Origin: a virus
Length of the DNA stretch: 46,479 nucleotides
IMG/VR virus record: IMGVR_UViG_3300022927_000037
Coordinates: 1-46,479 of that record
Direction: 5' to 3' (one strand)
Positions 23,057 to 34,900 of the stretch are shown one piece after another. Under the pieces are notes generated by a model, which was not told the DNA's origin, made no database searches, and saw nothing but the letters and a program-made list of their open reading frames with translations. Made by a program: the position numbers and the translations under genes. Numbering within the stretch: position 1 is the first letter of the stretch; the number at the start of each line of letters is the position of its first letter.

Positions 23057-25740
23057 TATATTTTTTTATCTCCTTTAATATTAGTTTCACTTACTTTTTT
23101 ATCTATTAAACTATATCCTTTAGCTTGAAATACTAAAGGTTCTTTATAAAATCCTTTAGGTTCTTGTCTAAAATTATTAGTTACCCATAAATCAAAAGCA
23201 TCCCATTTTGAATTATTAATTTTACTATGTACTTCATGAATTTTACTACCTCTAATTAAATAAGCATGAGCATCAGTAAACATTCCAGCATCAATATGAG
23301 TTTCATATTCGTTAAATGTTTCATAATTGTGGGCAAAACTAAAGAAAGTATAGTCTTTTTCTTGAGAAATTTTAATAGCTTCTTTTAATTTATTAACAAA
23401 TTCATTATGGTCAGTTAATAATAAGGCATCACATTCAAAAAATAAATAAGTAGTATTATTATCTGGAGGGCAAGATAAAATAGCATCAGTATGGGCTTTA
23501 AAACAACCATAATGTCCTGGGGCTAGTTTATAGTATCCAGGTTCTAATTGAACATCATTAGGTCTGTTACAAGTATCTTTAGGGGGTAAATCCGTGTAAG
23601 GAGTATTAATAACTTGTGTGTATTCAATTCCATCATATTCACCTAATTTACTAATAGATTCAATAGAGCGTTGTTCTCTTTCTTCTTCAGGTTGAGTTAA
23701 TAAATGTACAATTTTTATTTTTTGATCAGACTCATAATTTGTTCTATCCCCTTTCCACTTAAAACTACCATTATTAGGCATTTTATTTAAGAAATAATCT
23801 TTATTTAAATTAAATACGTGTTCCTTAATAAAATCACCTGTGTTTAAATCGGTAATATGGAATTTTACTATTGTGTTATCATCCAATGAATAAGGAACCA
23901 TATCCCAGAAATAGTATTTACCTGTAACTTCTAAATTTCTATCAATAATTATTTCACCATTTCTTTCTACAGTATATTGAATTAATTTACTTTCTTTAGC
24001 ATTTGAAATTGTAATCCATGGACAGAATCTGCCTGGGACATCTGTAGGAAGGATTGTATAGTATTCAACCATTGAATAATCTTCAAAATCAAAATACTTT
24101 TCGGCATCGGATTCAAATTTTTCTCTAGGCTCAATATGGTTATTTGGGTAATCTTTAAACAAATGATAATACATATTTTCAATACCATTTGATTCAGATC
24201 CACAAGTTACCATTAAATTATCGTAAGCTTGAGCTGATTGAATATCAGGGGTTTGTCTTAATATTGCATTTGGGGTTGCACTAAAGAAATATGTGTAGTA
24301 ACATTTACCTTCTTGTGCTTCAAATTCACCAAAGAATGTATCGTTTGTATTTAAAATTTCTGAAATATAATTAATATAATCTTCGTCTTTTAAAATATAA
24401 TCATAATTAACAAAGTGAAGTTTATTAATACCTAAATTTTTGGCAAATGTTGCTGGGTTTCTAAAACTAGTATAACAAGCGGGTCCGTGATATCTATCAT
24501 TTCCCTCACCCTTTAAATTTAAATAAGTATCATATAAATCTGTATAAAAATTAAAACTAGAATAGAATGTATGTTTAGTTAAAATATTATTTGAATCATA
24601 AAACACATAATCTACCATTTCTTGTAATTCTTTAGGTACAGGAGCATGTGCTGAGATTATTAATTTTCTTCCATCACGTTTTAATGAATTAATACAATCT
24701 TTAGTAGTTTGTACAATAGCATCGGTTACAGGATATGTACATATTACATATGCTTCTTCGGATGGAGTAATAATAGTATTACCTTCTAAGTGTTGTTGGA
24801 TTAATTTTTTATTCTTATCAAGATCATTAAAATCAAGATAATTTACACTAGGATAAGAATCAAAATAATTTTGATATACTTCTAAATTATATAACAATTG
24901 AGGAATTTGATAGGATAATGCTTCACGAATTACTAAGGGCATAGTTTCTTTATCATGATTGCTTCCTCTAGATGTAAATAAAAATAAATCCATTGATTGA
25001 TAAAAATTATCTACATCTGTACGTTCATTCCACCATGTAACATTATCAGGTTTATTTTCCATTAATGGACGCCAATAATGTTCAAAGTTACTTGCTTGAT
25101 TACCTACACAATGAAATTCATATTCAGGAAGCATTTTAGCATATTCAAAAAATTCAGCTTGATTTTTTCTAGGTGTAAATAAACCAATATGTAAAATGTG
25201 TTTTTTATTAGGATCTAATCCTAACTTTTGTAATGCTTTTGTTCGATCAGGACGTTCAATATATTCAATAGGATATTCAACTAATACTTTAGGGATATCA
25301 ATATCTTTATATTGATCAATTTGCCATTGAGATACAAACATAAACATATCTGGGAAGAATTGTTTATTGTCTGTATTAAAAGATGAATCGTGTGATGTTT
25401 CTACAATTTTGTAAGAGCGATCTGTATGGTATACTTGTTCCATTATTTCTCTAGGGAATCCTGCCAACTCGGGGATTTCTTCTAGATGTATAATGTCGGG
25501 TTGAATTTGATCAATTAATGATAAAATTTCAGTTTTGTCTTCTCCTAAAGTGTAAAATTTTTCTTCAGGTAAAAGTGCTTTAATTTTATTTTTAGTAACA
25601 ACTAAAACACCTCCTGTAACGTCAGTCCATTCAACTAAATGAATTTCGTATTCGTTTTTAAGTAATTCTATTTTTTTTGTTAAATATTGAGGTAGACCTC
25701 CAGTAGATAAATGTGGAGCTACACAAAGTAATTTTTTCAT
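23056..25740 (-). CDS. Multidomain glycosyltransferase (GT4 + central GT-like domain + GT25-like C-terminus)
   Basis: At 894 residues this is about twice the size of a usual transferase. Domain 1 (1-325) is a GT-B GT4 enzyme: KLLCVAPHLSTGGLPQYL start, HILHIGLFTPRKNQ (181-194) and ETMPLVIREAL with E-x7-E (E265, E273). Domain 2 (about 330-530) begins YVICTYPVTD and has HFVNYDYILKDEDYI (442-456), suggestive of a GT-A donor site; its family is not recognised. Residues ~573-645 are a beta domain similar in pattern to those in the FkbM and heptosyltransferase proteins. Domain 3 (about 675-850) resembles family GT25: GHYGCFKAHTDAIL (742-755) matches the G-x-x-G-C-x-x-x-H signature and LFFECDALLL (766-775) stands where GT25 has an E-D-D metal motif. 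GT25 includes LPS and collagen galactosyltransferases. It is the first gene of the cassette, with a late-type element 39 bases upstream. Confidence 0.8.
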   Translation of the reverse strand: MKKLLCVAPHLSTGGLPQYLTKKIELLKNEYEIHLVEWTDVTGGVLVVTKNKIKALLPEEKFYTLGEDKTEILSLIDQIQPDIIHLEEIPELAGFPREIMEQVYHTDRSYKIVETSHDSSFNTDNKQFFPDMFMFVSQWQIDQYKDIDIPKVLVEYPIEYIERPDRTKALQKLGLDPNKKHILHIGLFTPRKNQAEFFEYAKMLPEYEFHCVGNQASNFEHYWRPLMENKPDNVTWWNERTDVDNFYQSMDLFLFTSRGSNHDKETMPLVIREALSYQIPQLLYNLEVYQNYFDSYPSVNYLDFNDLDKNKKLIQQHLEGNTIITPSEEAYVICTYPVTDAIVQTTKDCINSLKRDGRKLIISAHAPVPKELQEMVDYVFYDSNNILTKHTFYSSFNFYTDLYDTYLNLKGEGNDRYHGPACYTSFRNPATFAKNLGINKLHFVNYDYILKDEDYINYISEILNTNDTFFGEFEAQEGKCYYTYFFSATPNAILRQTPDIQSAQAYDNLMVTCGSESNGIENMYYHLFKDYPNNHIEPREKFESDAEKYFDFEDYSMVEYYTILPTDVPGRFCPWITISNAKESKLIQYTVERNGEIIIDRNLEVTGKYYFWDMVPYSLDDNTIVKFHITDLNTGDFIKEHVFNLNKDYFLNKMPNNGSFKWKGDRTNYESDQKIKIVHLLTQPEEEREQRSIESISKLGEYDGIEYTQVINTPYTDLPPKDTCNRPNDVQLEPGYYKLAPGHYGCFKAHTDAILSCPPDNNTTYLFFECDALLLTDHNEFVNKLKEAIKISQEKDYTFFSFAHNYETFNEYETHIDAGMFTDAHAYLIRGSKIHEVHSKINNSKWDAFDLWVTNNFRQEPKGFYKEPLVFQAKGYSLIDKKVSETNIKGDKKI

Positions 25741-25779
25741 AAACTAATTTTAAAATTGTAACTAAATATAATAACCTAT

Positions 25780-25790
25780 TAATAAATATC
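25780..25790 (-). promoter_or_regulatory. Putative late promoter element before the glycan cassette
   Basis: The coding strand reads GATATTTATTA, a one-base variant of the shared element, 39 bases before the ATG at 25740. It would drive the five overlapping genes down to 19335. Confidence 0.45.
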
Positions 25791-25795
25791 CAAAT

Positions 25796-25948
25796 TTACT
25801 TATTCTGTTTTAAACGTTCGTTTATTTTTTTAACTTCTTCGGGATCAGTAACTGCTTGAGCAGCTACTAGATCCTCGAGAGAAATTTTTATTATCGGAAT
25901 ACCACTTTCCTCCATTTGTTTTTTAATTTCAGGAGTTATTTTTTTCAT
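25796..25948 (-). CDS. Small 50-residue protein after the giant fibre gene
   Basis: I do not recognise it. I chose the ATG at 25946-25948 (MKKITPEIKKQMEESG) because an upstream ATG in the same frame would overlap the fibre gene by 35 bases; the chosen start lies just after the fibre stop. The product is helical and charged (ITPEIKKQMEESG, then DPEEVKKINERLKQNK). It is probably co-transcribed with the fibre, and a small helper or assembly role is possible, as is a fortuitous frame. Confidence 0.5.
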   Translation of the reverse strand: MKKITPEIKKQMEESGIPIIKISLEDLVAAQAVTDPEEVKKINERLKQNK

Positions 25949-25949
25949 A

Positions 25950-28900
25950 TTATAGGTATCCTGGGAATTGGTAATCTGTTCCACTTACATTAATAATTAA
26001 CCATACATCTGGTGGTCCTAAGAATTCATTAGGAGGTCCTGCACTACCAATTTGTGTATCCGGTGGTCCTACTGGGTTAAGTGCTACCCCTCCACCCGCA
26101 TTATCAACTCTTAATGCGCCAGTTCCTGATGCTGGTTGAATATGTAATGATTGGTTTGTATCTGGGACAGTTGGTCCTAATCCTAGAGTTCTTTGGGAAT
26201 AAAAATAATCATTAATTCCTTCTACAAATTGTAACATTAATACACCACCACAATATATCTGGAATTCATCTAATGTATTAAATCCAATGAATGTATTAGT
26301 ATCACCAGAGTGGTATATACGATTACCTAAATATAAATCTGTAGTAATCTGGGCGTTACCGTTTACATCTAACCTATAAGATGGAGAAGTATCATTAATA
26401 CCTAATCTTGTATTCGTTATATCAGTATATAAGAATGGTACACTTTGTACTGTTGTACTAGAATCAGTTCTAACTAAGTAATTAGGTGAATTAACAAATG
26501 CACCACCACTAATACCACTAGTACCATTAATACTTGTACCTGAAGTACCTGGGGTACCTGATGAACCTGAAGTACCATTAGCACCTGAAGTACCACCAGC
26601 ACCATTTTGTCCACTAGTACCTGATCCACCGGATGAACCTGAAGTTCCTGCTACACCTGAGGTACCTATATTACCACTTGAACCATTAGTACCTGATGTT
26701 CTAGATAATCCTGATTGTCCGTTGTTACCACTTGAACCAGATGATCCTGAAGTACCACTCACACCTGATGTTCTGTTAGCACCATTAACTCCATTAACAC
26801 CATTCGAACCTGATGAACCTGAAGTACCTGATACTCGTGATAATCCGTTTCCTCCATTAACACCATTCGAACCTGAACTTCCTGAAGTACCACTTACAGC
26901 ACTTGTTCTATTAGCACCATTAACTCCAGCAATACCATTTGAACCTGATGATCCTGAAGTACCGGAAACCGCTGATAACCCGTTTCCTCCATTAACACCA
27001 TTGTTACCTGAAGAACCTGAACTTCCTGAAGTACCACTTACAGCACTTGTTCTATTAGCACCGTTAGCTCCAGCAACACCATTTGAACCGGTTGAACCAC
27101 TAGTTCCTGATACACCTGAAGTTCTACTAGCACCGTTAGCTCCGTTGTTACCTGATGAACCTGATGAACCTGTACTACCACTTGTTCCTGATACTCGTGA
27201 TAAACCACTTGTACCATTATTACCTGAAGTACCAAGTGTACCTGAACTACCTGCTGAACCTGAAGTTCTGCTTAATCCTGATTGTCCGTTGTTACCACTT
27301 GAACCTGAAGTACCTGATGAACCACTTGTACGTGATAATCCTGAAGCGCCATTAGCACCGTTATTACCAGATGAACCAGATGAACCTGATGTTCCACTTA
27401 CACCTGATGTTCTATTAGCACCGTTAGCACCATTAACACCGTTTGAACCTGATGAACCTGAAGTACCACTTACAGCACTTGTTCTATTGGCACCATTATT
27501 ACCAGATGTACCTGATGAACCAGTTGAACCTGAGGTACCTGATACTCGTGATAATCCGTTTCCTCCATTATTACCATTTGAACCTGTACTACCTGATGTT
27601 CCACTTACACCTGATGTTCTATTAGCACCATTAGCTCCATTTGAACCACTTGTACCTGTTGAACCACTTGTACGTGATAATCCTGAAGCTCCACTAGCAC
27701 CGTTAATACCTGAAGTACCTGAAGAACCTGAACTTCCTGAAGTACCACTTACAGCACTTGTTCTATTAGCACCATTAGCTCCAGCAACACCATTTGAACC
27801 AGTACTACCTGATGTTCCGCTTACACCTGATGTTCTAGATAAACCATTAGCTCCATTATTACCCGATGTACCTGATGAACCAGTTGAACCTGAAGTACCT
27901 GATAGTCTGGATAATCCACTAGTACCATTGTTACCTGAGGTACCAAGTGTACCACTTGAACCAGCTGAACCTGAGGTTCTAGATAATCCTGATTGTCCGT
28001 TATTACCGCTTGAACCTGTACTACCTGTTGAACCTGAAGTACCTGATACTCGTGATAATCCGTTTCCTCCATTAACACCATTCGAACCTGATGAACCTGA
28101 AGTACCACTTACGGCTGAGGTTCTATTAGCACCATTAGCTCCATTTGAACCTGAACTACCTGAGCTACCACTTGTTCCTGATAATCTGCTTAATCCTGAT
28201 CCTCCGTTGTTACCTGAAGAACCTGTACTACCGCTTGAACCTGATGAACCACTTGTTCTACTTAAAGCCGAAGCTCCATTAGCACCGTTATTACCAGTTG
28301 AACCAGATGAACCTGTACTACCTGAAGTACCACTTACAGCACTTGTTCTATTAGCACCATTAGCACCTGATGTACCTGATGAACCAGTTGAACCTGAGGT
28401 ACCTGATAATCTACTTAATCCACTAGTACCGTTATTACCTGATGTACCTAGTGTACCTGAACTACCGGCTGAACCACTTGTTCTAGATAATCCTGATTGT
28501 CCATTATTACCTGTTGAACCTGTTGAACCAGTTGAACCAGATGTTCCACTTGTTCTACTTAATCCTGATCCTCCGTTAGCACCGTTTGAACCAGCTGAAC
28601 CTGAACTTCCTGAAGTACCACTTACAGCACTTGTTCTATTAGCACCATTAGCACCTGATGAACCAGCTGAACCTGAACTTCCTGAAGTACCAGATAATCT
28701 ACTTAGACCTGATCCTCCATTATTACCATTTGAACCTGTACTACCACTAGAACCAGATGAACCACTTGTTCTACTTAAAGCCGAAGCTCCATTAGCACCG
28801 TTATTACCAGATGAACCTGATGAACCGGTTGAACCTGAAGTACCACTTACGGCTGAAGTTCTATTAGCACCATTTACACCTGCTGAACCTGTACTACCTG

Positions 28901-31900
28901 AAGTACCACTTGTTCTAGATAATCCACTAGTACCGTTATTACCTGAAGTACCAATTGTACCTGAGCTACCAGCTGAACCTGAAGTTCTACTTAGTCCTGA
29001 TTGTCCGTTATTTCCTGAAGAACCTGTTGAACCTGAGCTACCACTTGTACGTGACAATCCTGAAGCTCCGTTAGCACCGTTTGAACCTGCTGAACCTGTA
29101 CTACCTGAAGTACCACTTACAGCTGAAGTTCTGTTAGCACCATTAGCACCGGCTGAGCCTGAAGAACCTGAACTTCCTGAAGTACCAGATAATCTACTTA
29201 GACCTGATCCTCCATTATTACCATTTGAACCGGTTGAACCTGAGCTACCAGCTGAACCTGAAGTTCTGCTTAGTCCTGATCCTCCGTTAGCACCGCTTGA
29301 ACCTGATGAACCGGTTGATCCTGAGGTACCACTTACAGCTGAAGTTCTGTTAGCACCATTAACTCCTGATGAACCTGATGAACCTGTACTACCACTTGTT
29401 CCTGATAGTCTACTTAATCCACTTGTACCATTGTTACCTGAGGTACCAATTGTACCACTTGAACCTGCTGAACCTGAAGTTCTGCTTAGTCCTGATTGTC
29501 CGTTGTTACCACTTGAACCAGTTGAACCTGAACTACCAGCCGAACCTGATGTTCTGCTTAATCCTGATCCTCCGTTAGCACCGTTTGAACCTGATGAACC
29601 AGTTGAACCTGAAGTACCACTTACTGCTGAGGTTTTATTTGCTCCGTTTACACCAGCTGAACCTGCTGAACCTGTACTACCTGAAGTACCACTTACGGCT
29701 GAGGTTCTATTAGCACCATTAACACCATTTGAACCTGATGAACCTGTTGTACCTGATGTAGTACTTACACCACTAGTACCTGCTACACCTGCTGTACCTA
29801 TTGTACCGCTTGAACCTGCTGAACCACTTGTGCGTGATAATCCTGATTGTCCATCATTACCTGAAGAACCTGTTGAACCAGTAGATCCAGATGAACCTGA
29901 ACTTCTGCTTAGACCTGATCCTCCATTAATACCAGCAGAACCTGTACTACCTGAGCTACCACTTGTTCCTGATAATCTGCTTAATCCTGATCCTCCGTTG
30001 TTACCTGAAGAACCTGTTGAACCAGTACTACCTGATGTACCACTTGTGCGTGATAAACCACTAGTACCATTATTACCTGAAGTACCTATTGTACCTGAAG
30101 AACCAGCTGAACCACTCGTACGTGATAATCCACTTTGTCCATTATTACCTGAAGAACCTGTACTACCAGATGAACCTGAACTACCGCTTGAACGTGATAA
30201 TCCACTTCCTCCGTTATTACCATTTGAACCTGCTGAACCTGATGATCCAGATGTACCACTTACTGCTGAAGTTCTATTAGCACCATTAGCACCGGCTGAA
30301 CCAGAAGAACCTGTACTACCTGAAGTACCACTTACTGCTGATGTTCCAGCAATTCCGTTTGTACCTTGTGAACCATTCGAACCAGTTGTTCCTGATGTTG
30401 AACTTAAACCTGAAGTACCTGCTACACCGGCTGTACCAATTGTACCTGAGCTACCAGCTGAACCTGAAGTTCTGCTTAGTCCTGATTGTCCGTTGTTACC
30501 ACTTGAACCAGTTGAACCGGTTGAACCAGATGTTCCACTAGTACGAGAAATTCCTGAAGCGCCATTAGCACCATTTGAACCAGATGAACCAGTTGTACCT
30601 GATGTTGAGCTTATACCACTTGTACCAGCGATTCCATTAGTTCCTTGAGAACCATTACTACCTGTAGTACCTGATGTGTTACTAACACCACTAGTACCGG
30701 CTATACCGTTTGTACCTTGTGAACCATTTGAACCTGTTGTACCACTTGTAGAGCTTTCACCTGAAGTTCCAGCTACACCGGCTGTACCAATTGTACCACT
30801 TGAACCTGCTGAACCTGAAGTTCTAGATAAACCACTTTCTCCATTATTACCTGAAGAACCGGTTGAACCTGTACTACCTGATGAGCCACTTGTACGTGAT
30901 AAACCACTTCCTCCGTTATTACCATTTGAACCTGCTGAACCTGATGATCCAGATGTACCACTTACTGCTGAAGTTCTATTTGCACCGTTAATACCTGCTG
31001 AACCTGAAGAACCTGTTGAACCAGAAGTACCACTTACTGCTGATGTTCCAGCAATTCCGTTTGTACCTTGTGAACCTGAACTACCTGTTGTACCTGAAGT
31101 AGTACTTATACCACTAGTACCTGCTACACCGGCTGTACCAATTGTACCACTTGAACCTGCTGAACCTGAAGTTCTAGATAATCCTGATTGTCCGTCATTT
31201 CCTGAAGAACCTGTACTACCCGTTGAACCTGAGGTTCCTGAAGTATTACTTTCGCCACTAGTACCAGCAACTCCATCAGTTCCTTGAGAACCTGATGAAC
31301 CTGTTGTACCTGATGTTGAACTTATTCCTGAAGTACCTGCGATTCCGTTTGTACCTTGAGAACCGTTACTACCTGTTGTACCAGAAGTATTACTAATACC
31401 ACTTGTGCCTGCAATTCCATTTGTACCTTGTGAACCGTTTGAACCAGTTGTACCTGAGGTAGAGCTTTCACCTGAAGTACCTGCTATACCTGATGTACCA
31501 ATTGTACCGCTTGAACCTGCTGAACCTGAAGTTCTGCTTAGTCCTGATTGTCCGTTATTTCCTGAAGAACCGGTTGAACCTGTTGAACCTGAACTACCGC
31601 TTGAACGTGATAATCCACTTCCTCCGTTATTACCATTTGAACCTGATGAACCTGTACTACCTGAAGTACCACTCACGGCACTTGTTCTATTAGCACCATC
31701 TACACCAGCTGAACCTGATGAACCTGTTGAACCAGAAGTACCACTTACTGCTGATGTTCCAGCTATACCATTTGTACCTTGTGAACCGTTACTACCTGTT
31801 GTACCAGAAGTAGTACTTTCGCCACTTGTTCCAGCTACACCTGAGGTACCAATTGTACCACTTGAGCCAGCTGAACCACTTGTTCTAGATAAACCGCTTT

Positions 31901-34900
31901 CTCCATTATTACCTGAAGAACCTGTACTACCTGTTGAACCTGAACTACCTGAAGTAGTGCTTTCACCTGAAGTACCGGCATCTCCTGAAGAACCTACTGT
32001 ACCTGTAGATCCTGATGTACCACTTGTATTACTTGCACCTGAAGTACCTGCTTCACCTGAACTACCAACTGTACCAGTTGAACCTGAAGTACCTGAAGTA
32101 GCACTTTCACCACTTGTACCAGCAACTCCACTAGTACCAATTGTACCACTTGAACCAGCTGAACCTGAAGTTCTAGATAATCCTGATTGTCCTGCGTTAC
32201 CTGAGGAACCAGTTGAACCTGTACTACCTGATGAACCGCTTGTAGCGCTTTCACCTGACGTACCTGCATCTCCTGTAGTACCTACTGAACCTGCTGAACC
32301 ACTTGTTCCAGAAGTAGCACTTTCACCACTTGTACCCGCAACTCCATCAGTTCCTTGAGAACCATTACTACCTGTTGTGCCTGAGGTTGAGCTTATACCT
32401 GATGTACCGGCAATTCCATTAGTTCCTTGTGAACCATTTGAACCTGTTGTACCTGAGGTACTTGATATACCACTAGTACCTGCTACACCTGCTGTACCTA
32501 TTGTACCGCTTGAACCTGCTGAACCACTTGTACGTGATAATCCGCTTTGTCCATCGTTACCGCTTGAACCTGTACTACCTGTTGAACCACTTGTTCCAGA
32601 AGTAGCGCTTTCACCTGAGGTACCTGCAACTCCATCGGCTCCTTGAGAACCTGATGTACCTGTTGTACCTGATGTTGAGCTTACACCACTAGTACCAGCG
32701 ATTCCATTTGTACCTTGTGAACCATTTGAACCGGTTGTGCCTGAAGTACTTGAAATTCCTGAAGTACCAGCAACTCCATCAGCTCCTTGAGAACCGGCTG
32801 AACCACTTGTACCACTTGTTTCACTATTTCCTGAAGTTCCAGCTACTCCTGAAGTACCTATTGTACCTGAGGAACCAGCTGAACCACTTGTTCTAGATAA
32901 ACCGCTTTCTCCATTATTACCTGAAGAACCTGTCGAACCTGTTGAACCTGAGCTACCACTTGTAGCGCTTTCACCTGAAGTACCAGCAACTCCATCAGTT
33001 CCTTGAGAACCTGATGAACCTGTTGTTCCAGATGTACTGCTTATACCTGAGGTACCTGCGATTCCATTAGTTCCTTGAGAACCATTTGAACCTGTTGTAC
33101 CAGAAGTACTACTAACACCGCTTGTACCTGCAATTCCGTTTGTACCTTGTGAACCGTTTGAACCAGTTGTACCTGAAGTGGAACTTTCACCACTAGTACC
33201 AGCAATTCCACTAGTACCTATTGTACCTGATGAACCCGCTGAACCTGAAGTTCTTGATAATCCGCTTTGTCCCGCATTACCTGAAGAACCTGTTGAACCT
33301 GTTGAACCTGAACTACCTGAAGTAGCACTTTCACCTGAAGTACCATCATCTCCTGAAGAACCTACTGAACCTGTTGAACCTGAAGTACCTGAAGTAGAAC
33401 TTTCACCACTTGTACCAGCAACTCCATCAGCACCTGCACTACCATTTGAACCAGTAGTACCTGATGTGTTACTAACACCACTAGTACCGGCTATACCGTT
33501 TGTACCTTGTGAACCATTTGAACCGGTTGTTCCTGAAGTTGCACTTTCGCCACTAGTACCAGCCACACCTGATGTACCAATTGTACCTGATGAACCAGCT
33601 GAACCTGAAGTTCTTGATAAACCACTTTCTCCATTATTACCTGAAGAACCTGTGCTACCTGTTGAACCGCTTGTTCCAGAAGTAGCGCTTTCACCTGAGG
33701 TACCTGCAACTCCATCGGCTCCTTGAGAACCATTTGAACCTGTTGTACCACTAGTTGATGAAATACCACTTGTACCTGCTATACCGTTTGTACCTTGTGA
33801 ACCGTTACTACCTGTTGTACCTGAGGTACTTGATATACCACTTGTACCAGCAACTCCATCAGCTCCTTGAGAACCGGCTGAACCACTTGTACCACTTGTA
33901 TTACTTTCACCACTTGTTCCTGCTACTCCACTAGTACCAATTGTACCTGATGAACCAGCTGAACCGCTTGTTTCGCTTAATCCTGATTGTCCTGCATTTC
34001 CTGAAGAACCAGTTGAACCAGTTGAACCTGAGCTACCACTTGTAGCACTTTCGCCACTTGTTCCTGCATCTCCTGTAGTACCTACTGAACCTGCTGAACC
34101 TGAAGTACCTGAAGTAGCGCTTACACCACTTGTGCCAGCAACTCCATCAGCTCCTTGAGAACCATTTGAACCTGTTGTACCTGAGGTACTTGAAATTCCT
34201 GAAGTACCAGCAATTCCGTTTGTACCTTGTGAACCATTTGATCCAGTAGTACCTGATGTAGCACTTTCGCCACTTGTTCCTGCGTTTCCACTAGTACCTA
34301 TTGTACCTGAAGAACCTGCAGTACCTGAAGTTCTGCTTAAACCACTTTGTCCATTGTTTCCTGATGAACCGGTACTACCTGTTGAACCAGAAGTTCCTGA
34401 TGTTTTACTTTCACCACTTGTACCAGCAACTCCATCAGCTCCTTGAGAACCATTTGAACCTGTTGTACCTGAGGTGTTAGATACTCCTGAAGTACCTGCT
34501 ACTCCATCAGCACCTGCACTACCATTTGAACCTGTTGTTCCTGATGTAGCGCTTTCACCTGATGTTCCTGCAACTCCATCAGCACCTTGTGAACCGGATG
34601 AACCGCTTGTACCTGATGTTTCACTATTTCCTGAAGTTCCAGCATTACCTGAAGTACCTATTGTACCTGAAGAACCTGCTGAACCACTTGTACGGGATAA
34701 TCCGCTTTGTCCGTTATTACCGCTTGAACCAGTACTACCTGTTGAACCAGAAGTTCCTGATGTTGCACTATCTCCACTAGTTCCAGCATTACCTGAAGAA
34801 CCTACTGTACCTGTTGAGCCACTTGTACCGCTTGTAGCACTTTCTCCACTTGTACCTGCTACTCCATCAGCACCTGCAGAACCGTTAGATCCTGTTGTAC

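Noticed and set aside
19335-25740. Glycosyltransferases as DNA base-modification (T4 alpha/beta-GT type) genes
   Set aside because: No hydroxymethylase or base-modifying enzyme is visible in the window, the families (GT4, GT-A, GT25-like, TibC-like, FkbM) are those of protein or surface glycans, and the cassette is among structural genes. It remains untested outside the window.
25949-25984. 12-residue upstream extension of the small gene after the fibre
   Set aside because: It would overlap the C-terminal codons of the fibre gene; the ATG just past the stop is the simpler start.
25950-26510. Self-cleaving S74 intramolecular chaperone at the fibre C-terminus
   Set aside because: The LGINDTSPSYRLDVNGN pattern is often followed by an S74 domain, but no Ser-Lys dyad region of the usual ~100 or more residues is present; the protein ends in a Pro/Gly-rich stretch.
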